Source: a marine gamma proteobacterium HTCC2143
GTDB taxonomy: Bacteria; Pseudomonadota; Gammaproteobacteria; Pseudomonadales; Dasaniaceae
Length of the DNA: 64,000 nt
Assembly (NCBI GenBank): GCA_000169075.1
Contig: AAVT01000003.1
Span: forward strand, 1-64,000
Direction of reading: 5' to 3'
Below are positions 27,117-35,518 of this stretch, piece by piece. Position 1 is the first letter of the stretch; every line of letters begins with the position of its first letter. Under the pieces are notes generated by a model. That model was not told the origin of the DNA. It worked only from the letters and a program-made list of their open reading frames with translations, and made no database searches. The translations under genes were made by a program, and so were the position numbers.

Positions 27117-27245
27117 GGGAGCAGCTTCAATCATCCTCTCCCTGTTGATACCTAATTAAATAGTTTCCTGCGGCGATGCGCGGGGCTCTGGTAATTGATT
27201 CACTGCTGCAGGCGTTCCGGACTTTACATCCAGGTGGGCTAAAAT
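27117..27245 (-). mobile_element. IS91-type transposase relic (C-terminal scrap) next to tRNA-Ser
   Basis: On the minus strand this reads AHLDVKSGTPAAVNQLPEP and then RASPQ before degenerating, nearly the same as the C-terminal 25 residues of the longer transposase fragment at 34939-35178. The DNA identity extends past the coding end (the CAGCTT..AATCATCCTCTC..TTGATACCTAATTAAATAG stretch is also seen near 34895 and 40915). Only about 130 bases remain. No CTTCCTATAC terminus is present here. It marks a third insertion of the same element family. Confidence 0.75.
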
Positions 27246-27290
27246 CGTATTGATAACCTTTGTCTGAGTCGGCGTAGAAAATTAGCCTCT

Positions 27291-27974
27291 TTAAATCTGG
27301 TTTTTTGGATCCCATTGATCCGTAGATACCAGCTCCGCCAAATCAGTTCTACCCTTCCAGCTCTTAACCTGCAACTCCGGCTCATCGTAAAAGTGCGATA
27401 CATGGCCAATACAAAGATAGGCCACCACCTCAATGCGCTCAGGTATCTTGAGCAGAGTCTTTAACTTCTGCTTATCCATAATCGATACCCATCCCACACC
27501 AATATTTTCTGCCCGGGCCGCCAGCTGCAAATTTTGCACCGCACAGACGGTGCTGTAAATATCCATCTCCGGCTGGTGAGTTTTGCCCAGCACTACGGAA
27601 CCTCCACGCTCGCGATCACAGGTAATACAGATATTGATCGGCGCATCCAAGATCCCAGCCAATTTAATCTGACGATAGTTTTGCTGTCGCTTATCGGCAA
27701 ACATCTCGGCAGCCTCGGCATTAGCTTGCTGATGCAGGTCATGGATAGATTGCTTGATCTGCCAATCTCGCACAACAATAAAATTCCACGGCTGAGAAAA
27801 GCCTACCGAGGGAGCATGATGAGCAGCCTGTAATATGCGCTCTAGAACGTCATCAGCCACAGGGTCTGTCAAGAACTCACTACGTACATCGCGGCGCCCA
27901 TACAAAACCCTGTAAAAATCATCGCGCTCTTGTTGGGTGATTATTGTATTCAAAACTGCTCCTTTAAAGACCAT
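27291..27974 (-). CDS. bluB: 5,6-dimethylbenzimidazole synthase
   Basis: 227 residues, nitroreductase fold. BluB traits: YGRRDVRSEFLTDPV near the start, APSVGFSQPWNFIVV, the MDIYSTVCAVQNLQLAARAE helix and VGWVSIMDKQKLKTLLKIP. It converts reduced FMN with O2 into 5,6-dimethylbenzimidazole, the lower ligand of cobalamin. It overlaps the btuF stop by 11 bases and is the last gene of the cobalamin operon, supplying the base that CobT activates. Confidence 0.92.
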   Translation of the reverse strand: MVFKGAVLNTIITQQERDDFYRVLYGRRDVRSEFLTDPVADDVLERILQAAHHAPSVGFSQPWNFIVVRDWQIKQSIHDLHQQANAEAAEMFADKRQQNYRQIKLAGILDAPINICITCDRERGGSVVLGKTHQPEMDIYSTVCAVQNLQLAARAENIGVGWVSIMDKQKLKTLLKIPERIEVVAYLCIGHVSHFYDEPELQVKSWKGRTDLAELVSTDQWDPKNQI

Positions 27975-28878
27975 CAGCTGGCTTGATTGGATTCAACCCC
28001 AGGTTTTTTCGGGCCCGATCAAAGTAATCACAGAGCTGAGTCACGCCCTGCAATATGCGTGGACTATGACGACCGATCAGGTCCGGATTTATGGAATGCA
28101 AACTGTTCGATTTAACCGCACTGACATCGTCCCATATCAGCCATTCATCCAACCATTCGGGACGTTCATCGGCCATACCAGTGGCAATAATCACATCTGG
28201 GTTACCGCGCACCACAGACTCCACATTAATACGCGGCACTAGAGGTAAAGCCTCGGCAAAAATATTTACACCGCCACAGAGCTCAATACTGTCGGAGATA
28301 ATATGGGTGCCATTTACGGTCATCATTGGCTCATGCCAGACCTCAATAAAGACATTTACCGGCGCTTTGTAACTGTTATCTACTTCTAGAGCCTGGTAGC
28401 GCGTTGAATATTCTGCCGCAGCCTTTTCGGCCACCGCTAGGGTGCCGCTAAGGGTACCAATCTTATTTATAGATCGTGCTATATCCGGCAGACGCTTAGG
28501 TTCACTAACAAATACTGTTAACCCCAATGCCTCTATGCGCTCGGCTAACTCCTCGCCATTGCCCGAGTTCCAAACCAATACCAAATCGGGCTGCAGTGCC
28601 ACTAGGGCCTCATAATTAATGCTGTTGTAAGAGCCTATTATCGGAACATCTAAGGCCGCTGGAGGATAATCGCTGTAACTCACGACTCCAATAAGCTTGT
28701 CACCGGCACCAGCTGCAAACACAATCTCGGTAAGATGAGGAGCCAAGCTGACGATTCTGTCCGCTGGCCGCTCCAGGCGCACAGTGTTACCCAAATCATC
28801 ATCAACCATTACTTCGGCGCGCAATCCGGCAGCAGCAAAACTGAGTATAACCATCAGGATTAATTTTGAACGGCTCAT
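27964..28878 (-). CDS. btuF: Cobalamin ABC transporter, periplasmic binding protein
   Basis: 304 residues from MSRSKLILM (28878); ATG at 28890 would add four. Signal peptide ILSFAAAGLRA. Class III (helical backbone) binding protein: RIVSLAPHLTEIVFAAGAGDKLIGV, PDLVLVWNSGN and a C-lobe DVIIATGMADERPEW. The SLAPHLTE motif is typical of BtuF. It captures corrinoids in the periplasm for BtuCD. It lies in the operon after the cbiB/cobD relic, while the permease and ATPase genes are at the other end. Confidence 0.88.
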   Translation of the reverse strand: MSRSKLILMVILSFAAAGLRAEVMVDDDLGNTVRLERPADRIVSLAPHLTEIVFAAGAGDKLIGVVSYSDYPPAALDVPIIGSYNSINYEALVALQPDLVLVWNSGNGEELAERIEALGLTVFVSEPKRLPDIARSINKIGTLSGTLAVAEKAAAEYSTRYQALEVDNSYKAPVNVFIEVWHEPMMTVNGTHIISDSIELCGGVNIFAEALPLVPRINVESVVRGNPDVIIATGMADERPEWLDEWLIWDDVSAVKSNSLHSINPDLIGRHSPRILQGVTQLCDYFDRARKNLGLNPIKPADGL

Positions 28879-29198
28879 AGGGGCCTCCAATTGTGGGTTG
28901 TCATTCGATCTATAATCTCTTGCTGCTGACTGAAAGATGGCAGGCCACAGCGCAGCGCGGCCTCGTCTGCCTTTATACTATGCGATGTACTTTGGAAGCC
29001 GCGCTGCAAACCCTCCCGGACACTGCATAACAGTCTCACTAACAGCGCCGTTTCGCCGAGCCTTTGAGTGCACGGAGAGTGCTCTTCATACTCTAATCTA
29101 GAGGCAGCATTACCAAAGCCCACTGAGGGATGCCAGCGTTTGGCCTCACCGACAAAATGGTCAATCAGCAGACCCAGAAAAAGTGCCACAGCAGTCAC
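28875..29198 (-). pseudogene. Fusion relic of cbiB (5' part) and probably cobD/cobC decarboxylase (3' part)
   Basis: 107 codons. The first ~35 residues (LFLGLLIDHFVGEAKRWHPS, then VGFGNAASRLE) match the start of CbiB/CobD, adenosylcobinamide-phosphate synthase, normally ~310 residues. The end (AALRCGLPSFSQQQEIIDRM) resembles the C-terminus of the threonine-phosphate decarboxylase (A-L-R-F-G-L-P...W-x-R-L). These two genes are often adjacent, so one large deletion that kept frame would explain the relic. It overlaps cobS by 4 bases and btuF by a few, showing the operon was once compact. The 3' assignment is less certain. CbiB activity is certainly missing here. Confidence 0.65.
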
Positions 29199-29974
29199 AG
29201 GCTCGAACCTGTGTAAATTGCCAATCCCAACAACAGACCTAACTCAAGAGACTCCACCAAAGCACCGGCACAGTCGCCATTGAAGCCACCCAATTTTTGA
29301 TAGCTAGCCCGCTTCCACCAGAGATAGATCAGCACAGAAACCACAACAAACAGCAGAAGAATGTCCAACTGCGACGCCAAACTCAGCATCACTATTACAA
29401 CCACAAATAGCAGACTAATCAGTACACGCTGACGTGAGAGCCCCGCCACCAGAGCCGAGCCCAGACCGCTGGAACTCGCATAATCTAGGCGCCAAAAAAC
29501 ATACGGCATAGCGCCGCGAGCCAATAACGGAATCAACCAGATAATCGACCACTGACCGGAACCTAGTAACACTTCCAGCGCCGCCCACTTAACTAACAGC
29601 ACAAGCACCAACACCACTACGGCTATCGGTCCCGAGCGCGGGTCTTTAAGGATTTGAAAGGTTTTCTCACGATCACCAAAACCACCGACCCAAGCATCAG
29701 CAACATCGGCAACGCCATCGAGGTGCAGCGCACCTGTAAGCAGCACCCAAACCGCCAGTAACAGTGCTGCGGCCAGCGAAGCGGATGACAGCTCTGTCAG
29801 AGCTACACCTGAGAGCCAAACCAAGCCACCCAAAATTAAACCAATGACCGGATACCAAGCGAGAGAATTGGCGTAATCTTTATTGTCAAAAAGCGTCTGC
29901 GTGGCCAGTGGGATACGGGTTAAAAACTGCATGGCACAGGCCAGAGCGCGCCATTCTCGGCGAATAGCATTCAC
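29195..29974 (-). CDS. cobS: Adenosylcobinamide-GDP ribazoletransferase (cobalamin synthase)
   Basis: 259 residues, integral membrane protein with about six segments. N-terminal FLTRIPLATQ, the key LDGVADVADAWVGGFGDREK motif (metal-binding Asp) and LKDPRSGPIAVV are diagnostic. It joins AdoCbi-GDP with alpha-ribazole(-phosphate) in the last step of B12 assembly at the inner membrane. Overlaps cobC by 4 bases and the cbiB relic by 4. Confidence 0.94.
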   Translation of the reverse strand: MNAIRREWRALACAMQFLTRIPLATQTLFDNKDYANSLAWYPVIGLILGGLVWLSGVALTELSSASLAAALLLAVWVLLTGALHLDGVADVADAWVGGFGDREKTFQILKDPRSGPIAVVVLVLVLLVKWAALEVLLGSGQWSIIWLIPLLARGAMPYVFWRLDYASSSGLGSALVAGLSRQRVLISLLFVVVIVMLSLASQLDILLLFVVVSVLIYLWWKRASYQKLGGFNGDCAGALVESLELGLLLGLAIYTGSSL

Positions 29975-30609
29975 TTCGCAGAACTCCCGGTATTGTGTGA
30001 CACCAGCATGGAAAAATCGGCATAGTCACTGTGGTGGAAAACTTTGATACGGCTGAGGCAGGCAAAGGGCACTTCAAATTGATTCATCGCTGTGGCCGGC
30101 ATGCCGAGGATTAAAGCCAGTAATATCCGTATAGTGCCGCCATGCTGAACAACTAATACATGTTGGTTCCGGTGCTCGGTTAACAGCGTGTCCCAAGCGA
30201 CTTTAAGACGCTCAGCGACCTCGGAAAAAGGTTCGCCATTGTGCGGTGTTGACTGATTGGGGTCCTTGAAATAGCTGGCCACTAGATCCGGAGACTCTTT
30301 CCAGACATCCGCCATGAACCGTCCCTCCCAATCGCCAAAATGGATTTCACGCCAGTTGGCATGTTCCGCTAAGGGGATCGCCAAGCGCTCGGCCTGCTCT
30401 GTGGCAAAGCGCCGACAGCGCTGCAGCGGCGAGGTAACAATAGAATCCCAGCCAGCCATATCCTGCACCGAGTCGCGCATCTGCTGCCAGCCTTTATCGG
30501 TGAGTGCTACATCGCTGCCGCTACCACGGAATATCTCGCCGCCCTCGCACTCGCCATGACGTAAAAAATCGATACAGGTGAATTCTGCTTTAGCAGTTGC
30601 TTTAGTCAT
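29971..30609 (-). CDS. cobC: Alpha-ribazole phosphatase (histidine phosphatase family)
   Basis: 212 residues. Phosphoglycerate-mutase-like fold with the phospho-histidine motif DFLRHGECEGGEIFRG. The catalytic acid region is WREIHFGDWEG and the second His is in VLVVQHGGTIRILLA. The context (cobT upstream, cobS overlapping) supports CobC, which removes the phosphate from alpha-ribazole-5'-phosphate or from adenosylcobalamin phosphate. Cytoplasmic. Confidence 0.88.
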   Translation of the reverse strand: MTKATAKAEFTCIDFLRHGECEGGEIFRGSGSDVALTDKGWQQMRDSVQDMAGWDSIVTSPLQRCRRFATEQAERLAIPLAEHANWREIHFGDWEGRFMADVWKESPDLVASYFKDPNQSTPHNGEPFSEVAERLKVAWDTLLTEHRNQHVLVVQHGGTIRILLALILGMPATAMNQFEVPFACLSRIKVFHHSDYADFSMLVSHNTGSSAK

Positions 30610-30615
30610 ATTTTT

Positions 30616-31653
30616 TTAGCTTTCGCTAACACCGGCTTCGGCAAAGGTTGCCATCTGTGAATGGAGTAACAGAGACGACTGAATCAGTGACAGTGCGACA
30701 CCGGCACCACTGCCCTCACCCAGACGCATATCTAAATTGACCAGTGGCTGTGCATCTATTGAATTCAATACCAGCGCATGGGCCGCTTCCGCCGAGCAGT
30801 GAGAAAACACTAACCAGTCAGCCACGCTTGGGCAAATCCTACAAGCCAGCAAAGCCGCTGCAGTCGTAATATAACCGTCGATCAAACTGGGCACGCCGCG
30901 CTGGGCATGGCCAATATACGCGCCCACCAGAGCAGCGATTTCAAAGCCCCCGAGACAGCGCAAGATTTCTTCTGGGCTGGTTTCGGCAGCGACATGCAAG
31001 CCCAAACCACGCTGCACAGCCTGGCGTTTACGCTGCAGCCCGGCGTCGTCAACACCGGTGCCACGGCCGACAATATCATCCACATCTGTGCCCAGTAGCG
31101 CACAGAAAATAGCGGCGGCCGACGTGGTGTTGCCTATGCCCATCTCACCGCCGATAAAGCAATCTATCGGCAGATCAGTACAGCTGTCTCTGCCAGCCTC
31201 AAGAGCAGTTTTCATCTGCTGCGGAGTCATCGCTGCCGTCTGACAGAAATTCTCAGTGCCAGCAGCAATTTGAATATTGACTAACTTAGGCATCTCACCA
31301 AGCGGCTCAACCGTGCCAAGATTGATCACCGAAAAATCAGCAGCATGCTGTTTGGCCAATACGGTAATCGCAGCACCACCGGCAACAAAGTTATAAATCA
31401 TCTGCGCCGTCACCGCCTGGGGAAAGGCAGAAACACCCTCAGCCACTACACCGTGATCAGCGGCAAAGACACGAATCACCGGATATTTAAGCTGAGGCAC
31501 TGGGGTTTTTTGGTAACCGGCAAAATCTATGGCTAACTGCTCTAATCGACCCAGAGATCCCGATGGCTTGGTCAGCTGTCGCTGATGTTCAAAAGCTAAT
31601 TCACGACTCTGGACACAGGGTGCCGTCGGAGGTATTCGCAGCCAACTGTTCAT
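30616..31653 (-). CDS. cobT: Nicotinate-nucleotide--dimethylbenzimidazole phosphoribosyltransferase
   Basis: 345 residues from MNSWLRIPPTAPC; the frame continues 20 codons upstream, but this ATG overlaps the cobU stop by 4 bases and matches the family start. Motifs: LTKPSGSLGRLEQLAIDFAG, VFAADHGVVAEGVSAFPQAV, GEMGIGNTTSAAAI, RGTGVDDAGL and the catalytic Glu in DMRLGEGSGAG. It makes alpha-ribazole phosphate from DMB and NaMN, using the DMB made by BluB. Confidence 0.95.
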   Translation of the reverse strand: MNSWLRIPPTAPCVQSRELAFEHQRQLTKPSGSLGRLEQLAIDFAGYQKTPVPQLKYPVIRVFAADHGVVAEGVSAFPQAVTAQMIYNFVAGGAAITVLAKQHAADFSVINLGTVEPLGEMPKLVNIQIAAGTENFCQTAAMTPQQMKTALEAGRDSCTDLPIDCFIGGEMGIGNTTSAAAIFCALLGTDVDDIVGRGTGVDDAGLQRKRQAVQRGLGLHVAAETSPEEILRCLGGFEIAALVGAYIGHAQRGVPSLIDGYITTAAALLACRICPSVADWLVFSHCSAEAAHALVLNSIDAQPLVNLDMRLGEGSGAGVALSLIQSSLLLHSQMATFAEAGVSES

Positions 31654-32171
31654 TGGGCTGGCACCTTTAATTCTTGCGCTAAGCCCGCGATCACCATGGT
31701 CACGCGATCGCACACAGCCGCCAGACGCTGATGTAAAAAACCGGCCTCATCGACAAATTGCCGAGTCAACTCACCCATAGGCACAATGCCTTGACCCACT
31801 TCATTGGTGACAAAAATAACCGCGCCGGGCAATTGCTCAACAGAATCCAACAGCGCCTGTCGCTGCTCGGGCCAACAGTTATAATGTAGGCAATTACTTA
31901 GCCATAGAGTCAGGCAATCCACAAGAATGCAGTTATCGACTCGGGACTGTTCACGCAATGTTTGCGCTAGACCCAAAGGCTCTTCCAGCAGCTGCCAATG
32001 ACCATCGCGGTCTGCTTGATGCTTTTTAATCCGCGCGCTCATCTCGCCGTCACCGGCGGTGGCAGTCGCCAAATATATTTTATTCAGGCCAGAATCGGCG
32101 ACACGCTGCTCTGCCGTGCGGCTTTTCCCGGAGCGCGCCCCACCAAGTATCAGTTGCAACTGATTAGCCAT
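31650..32171 (-). CDS. cobU: Bifunctional adenosylcobinamide kinase / guanylyltransferase
   Basis: 173 residues. P-loop GGARSGKSRTAEQ (residues 9-21), LATATAGDGEMSARIKKHQADR with the guanylylated His region, LVDCLTLWLSN (Walker B-like) and VTNEVGQGIVP. It phosphorylates adenosylcobinamide and adds GMP to make AdoCbi-GDP for CobS. Overlaps cobT by 4 bases. Confidence 0.94.
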   Translation of the reverse strand: MANQLQLILGGARSGKSRTAEQRVADSGLNKIYLATATAGDGEMSARIKKHQADRDGHWQLLEEPLGLAQTLREQSRVDNCILVDCLTLWLSNCLHYNCWPEQRQALLDSVEQLPGAVIFVTNEVGQGIVPMGELTRQFVDEAGFLHQRLAAVCDRVTMVIAGLAQELKVPAQ

Positions 32172-32214
32172 ATAAATGCTATCCTTTAATCATTAACTGC
32201 TAATAGGCGGCATT

Positions 32215-33000
32215 TTAAACCACCACCATCGGTGTGCCCTGCACCGGATGAGTGATTACTTCGGCGTCCACCGAAAAGACTTTTTTGATCAGTTCAGGGG
32301 TTAATAATTCAGACACCGTGCCCACCGCGGTGCAGTGCCCACAGTTCATAAATACCATTTGATCAGCACATTTAGCCGCAAGATTTAAGTCGTGCATCAC
32401 CATTACCACGGTTACACCCCGAGCCGAGATCTGCTGCACTATTTCGATCAGCATCAGCTGATGAGCCAAATCAAATGCGGCTGAGGGTTCATCGAGTAGC
32501 AGTATGCCATCAGTCGAGGCATCGCCTTCACATTCACAGTGATCCCAAATCTGTGCCAGCACTCGAGCCAGCTGCACACGCTGTTTTTCGCCACCGGATA
32601 GCTGCACAAAGGAGCGCTGAGCTAAATAGCTGGCGTCGACTTTGGCCAGGGCCGCAGTGATGATTTCAGCATCCCGCACTGTGCCCGTTGCATGAGGTGT
32701 TCTACCCAGCGCCACAACTTCTTCGGAGGTAAAAGAAAATTCCAATGTGGAGCTCTGAGGCAACACCGCCATAAACTGAGCAATCTCAGCGGGCTTCCAG
32801 TCCTCTCGGGACTGGCGATTAATCTCGACTTCCCCCTGGCTGGCTTTGTGCTCGCCAGAGATCACTTTCAACAGGCTGGTTTTGCCCGCGCCGTTGGGAC
32901 CCATGAGGGCGGTGACCGAGCCTCGCGGACAGTCGATGGTAATATTATTTAATAGGGGCACCGCCGAAATCGTCAGGCCCACTGAATTGATTTTTAACAT
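32215..33000 (-). CDS. btuD: Cobalamin (or hemin) ABC transporter, ATP-binding protein
   Basis: 261 residues. Walker A GPNGAGKTS, Q-loop VLPQSS, signature LSGGEKQRVQLARVLAQ, Walker B GILLLDEPSAAFD and switch His VMHDLNLAA. It is of the FecE/HmuV/BtuD type. The sequence is as close to hemin ATPases (HmuV) as to BtuD, including the end PVQGTPMVVV. Substrate is called cobalamin because the genes around it are all B12 genes. Its start overlaps the permease stop by one base. Confidence 0.82.
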   Translation of the reverse strand: MLKINSVGLTISAVPLLNNITIDCPRGSVTALMGPNGAGKTSLLKVISGEHKASQGEVEINRQSREDWKPAEIAQFMAVLPQSSTLEFSFTSEEVVALGRTPHATGTVRDAEIITAALAKVDASYLAQRSFVQLSGGEKQRVQLARVLAQIWDHCECEGDASTDGILLLDEPSAAFDLAHQLMLIEIVQQISARGVTVVMVMHDLNLAAKCADQMVFMNCGHCTAVGTVSELLTPELIKKVFSVDAEVITHPVQGTPMVVV

Positions 33001-34046
33001 TAGGTTCGCCTCCGCTGCACAACCAATAACCAGAGGAAGAACGGCGCACCCAATAGCGCGGTGACTACGCCGACTGGCAGCTCGGCGGGAGGGATAACCA
33101 CCCGTGCCAAGGCGTCAGCAGCAACTAACAAAATAGCCCCAGCCAGCGCCGATAGAGGTAATAGAGCGCGATGATCTGGGCCCACTAACAGGCGTATGAC
33201 ATGAGGAACCATAAGGCCAACAAAGGCAATCACACCAGCTACGGCCACCGAGATCGCCACCCCCAATGCCGAGTAAATAATCAGCCGACGTTTGAGCCAC
33301 TCGACATTAACTCCAAGATGGCGAGCTTCGGACTCACCCAGCAAGATGGCATTAAGGGCTCGGGCTTCACGAGGAATAAGCAGACCTAAAAATCCCGCAG
33401 TGACGGCGCAGAGTCCGACTCGATCCCAGGAAGCTCCCTGAAGATTGCCCATTTGCCAGAGGCTGATGCGGCGCAACATATCATTGTCAGCCAGATAGCT
33501 AAGGGTGTTAGTTGCAGCACCAGCCAGGGCACTAATGGCAATACCCGCCAGCAGCATGGTTGCCACCGAGGTTCCCTGGGGACTGGTCGCCAAGCGAAAG
33601 ATAATCACCGAGGTGATAATGGCACCGGCAAAGGCGCCCACCGAGATAGCCGATAAACCCAGCAACAAACCATTAGCCGTGAGCATTGAGCCAAACACAA
33701 TCACCAGGCTGGCACCAACAGAGGCGCCGGCAGAGACACCGATTAATGCCGGGTCGGCCAAGGGATTGCGAAACAGGCCCTGCAATAGAGCACCACAGGT
33801 GGCGAGAAGCGAGCCCACTAGTAGGGATAGGATCACCCTTGGCAGTCGAATAATTTCAATAATTAGCTTTTCTTGGCTATTGCCGCCGTTGCCACTCAAA
33901 GTAATCGAGAGAATATCCGCCAGCGAAATAAACACCGGACCGGTCATCAACCCCAAAAGGGAAACCATCGGCAGTGCAATTAATAACAGCAGCCCGCAGA
34001 GTCTCGGGGTTATCAGTCGGGTATTTAAAACTTTCACGCAGCGCAC
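33000..34046 (-). CDS. btuC: Cobalamin (or hemin) ABC transporter, permease
   Basis: 348 residues, FecCD/BtuC family with about ten membrane segments. Typical motifs: RLPRVILSLLVGSLLATCGA followed by LLQGLFRNPLADPALIGVSA, and VAGVIAFVGLMVPHVIRLLVG followed by GPDHRALLP. It pairs with the next gene's ATPase. It overlaps the cbiZ 3' end by 13 bases. HmuU-type permeases look the same; substrate rests on context. Confidence 0.85.
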   Translation of the reverse strand: MRCVKVLNTRLITPRLCGLLLLIALPMVSLLGLMTGPVFISLADILSITLSGNGGNSQEKLIIEIIRLPRVILSLLVGSLLATCGALLQGLFRNPLADPALIGVSAGASVGASLVIVFGSMLTANGLLLGLSAISVGAFAGAIITSVIIFRLATSPQGTSVATMLLAGIAISALAGAATNTLSYLADNDMLRRISLWQMGNLQGASWDRVGLCAVTAGFLGLLIPREARALNAILLGESEARHLGVNVEWLKRRLIIYSALGVAISVAVAGVIAFVGLMVPHVIRLLVGPDHRALLPLSALAGAILLVAADALARVVIPPAELPVGVVTALLGAPFFLWLLVVQRRRT

Positions 34047-34633
34047 TCAGTAGAGGTTAGTGAATCGGCAATCGACGCCATAGTCAGCCGCGCTACCTGC
34101 TCGGCAAACTCGGTATGTTTGCCAGTAAAGCAAACTGCAGTTGAACGCTGGCCGCTGACGACCAGAGTCGAGTCTGTTCCAGTACCAGTGGCTATGCCAT
34201 CGGATACCGCGCCCTTAATAACCAACTGCGGAAATACCGCCGCCCTGGCTTCGGTTGCAATCATATGAGTTTCCACCATAGCCGCACCGGAGAGCGTCGC
34301 GCTGGTGATAATACCAGCATTAATAGTACCTACTTCTCTGACCACCTCCTGGTGCAAACCATAGCCCACACTACCTCCGGCGCGCAGGGCATTGGCGATG
34401 CCAGTGGTGGAAAGCACCACAATTTGCTCCCCTTCAATTCCAGTACTGTGGATATGTAGTGAGTTCATGGAGACCGCCGTCATCATACCGACAGTATCAC
34501 CCTGCCAACCTTTGTTGCGCGCATAATTTTTTAGGGTGATCATGGGCTCTTCTACCTCTAGGGGGCCGAACACTGGCACCTTATAATTTAGCCAATGAAC
34601 GGCCCAACAGAGACCGACGTTAAACACCGCCAA
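34034..34633 (-). CDS. cbiZ: Adenosylcobinamide amidohydrolase CbiZ, 5'-truncated
   Basis: 199 residues from GTG at 34633. CbiZ signatures include VMMTAVSMNSLHI-like text, STTGIANALRAG, GTINAGIITSATLSGAAMVE and GTGTDSTLVVS. The homologous frame continues upstream of this start (EHIHLEFAEPRRCLSLAVFN) to about 34706. There it meets CCTATACCC, the terminus of an IS91-type relic, and a stop. No ATG lies in that upstream part. So the native start and promoter were removed by the element, and any product begins at an internal GTG or TTG. CbiZ cuts the aminopropanol arm of pseudo-corrinoids, giving cobyric acid. Confidence 0.82.
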   Translation of the reverse strand: MAVFNVGLCWAVHWLNYKVPVFGPLEVEEPMITLKNYARNKGWQGDTVGMMTAVSMNSLHIHSTGIEGEQIVVLSTTGIANALRAGGSVGYGLHQEVVREVGTINAGIITSATLSGAAMVETHMIATEARAAVFPQLVIKGAVSDGIATGTGTDSTLVVSGQRSTAVCFTGKHTEFAEQVARLTMASIADSLTSTECAA

Positions 34634-34706
34634 GCTCAGACAGCGGCGTGGTTCAGCAAACTCTAAATGGATATGTTCCGCGGTTTTGCTCAGAAAAACA
34701 CCCTCC

Positions 34707-35030
34707 GGGTATAGGAGGGATTAATAACCCCTTGTATCGTTCAATCTACTACAAGACCCTCATTACTAGCAATCGACAGGCTATTATTAATGCTCAGTTT
34801 TACGATTATCATGCATCAATCAACGGTGTGCAGGCCTTTATGGCGTTTTGCGGTTTCTAACCCATAACCTGCCCTGCCAGCCTGATCCATGAGCAGCTTT
34901 AATCATCCTCTCGCTATTGATACCTAATTAAATAGCTTTTACTGCGGCGATGCGCGGGGCTCTGGTGATTGATTCACTGCTGCAGACGCTCCGGACTTTG
35001 CATCAAGGTGGGCTAAAATCTTGTTGATGA
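34707..35030 (-). repeat. IS91-type element 3' end, copy A
   Basis: About 320 bases nearly identical to 40727-41046. Both start with GGGTATAGGA(G/A)GGATTAATA and run through a ~210-base spacer into the transposase C-terminus (AAATAGCTTTTACTGCGG). Read on the minus strand the outer end is CCTCCTATACCC, an oriIS-like terminus, 3' of the transposase as in IS91/ISCR elements. The outer end cuts cbiZ. Confidence 0.85.
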
Positions 35031-35178
35031 CCGCCGGGTCCTCGATACAGGCAATACTGCTCACCGCGCCACCGCAACGGCTACAGATCGTGATATCGAT
35101 ATTGAATACACGCTTAAGTCGCTCGGCCCACGTCATGCTTTGATGACGATCAACCCGCACAGACTCATCGGCCTTCAT
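34939..35178 (-). pseudogene. IS91-family transposase, C-terminal fragment
   Basis: 79 codons. It begins MKADESVRVDRHQSMTWAER and continues LKRVFNIDITICSRCGGAVS, then IACIEDPAVINKILAHL. This is the C-terminal zinc-binding end (C-x2-C) of IS91-type Y2 transposases, whose full length is about 400-500 residues. The catalytic HUH and tyrosine part is absent; upstream sequence (35179-35437) shows no continuation. Dead relic. Confidence 0.82.
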
Positions 35179-35437
35179 GCCCTGCTTTCGTTTAGTCTAT
35201 TCCCCCATATTGCTTCTGCCTCTAACAAATCTGCATCAAGAGATGAGCTTTGTTCCTGAACTTTATCCTAGTGATTTTGGTAGCCTTTTGATAAGTCATA
35301 ATGCCTAAAATCTTCTTCCTTCACTTTTTGTGCGTTTTTAGCTGATGGAGGTGGCATTTCGTTTGCCCACATTGCTAGGTGCCAATGATCAATTATTACC
35401 CGTTGATAATCAGGTTGAGCAAAAAGGATTGATTTGG

Positions 35438-35518
35438 CGACTTCGAACGTTGAAATTGGGGCTTACGCAATAAACGAGTTCGGGGTTTCATGTAAGACGC
35501 TTTATACTTCCTATACTC
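35438..35518 (+). repeat. 81-bp oriIS-like repeat, copy 1
   Basis: Matches 37764-37844 with about three differences in 81 bases, in the same orientation. It contains a hairpin (CTTAC...GTAAG, with AAAC/GTTT nested inside) followed by TACTTCCTATACTC. ISCR/IS91 oriIS sites have a hairpin followed by CTTCCTATACC (from memory), so this is read as an element end. Immediately to its right the flgE fragment begins. Confidence 0.75.

Noticed and set aside
33505..34053. 182-codon plus-strand ORF
   Set aside because: Antisense to the BtuC permease; composition mirrors the membrane protein codons.
34634..34760. Cobalamin riboswitch upstream of the B12 operon
   Set aside because: No B12-box sequence was recognised; the region is the end of an IS91-type relic.
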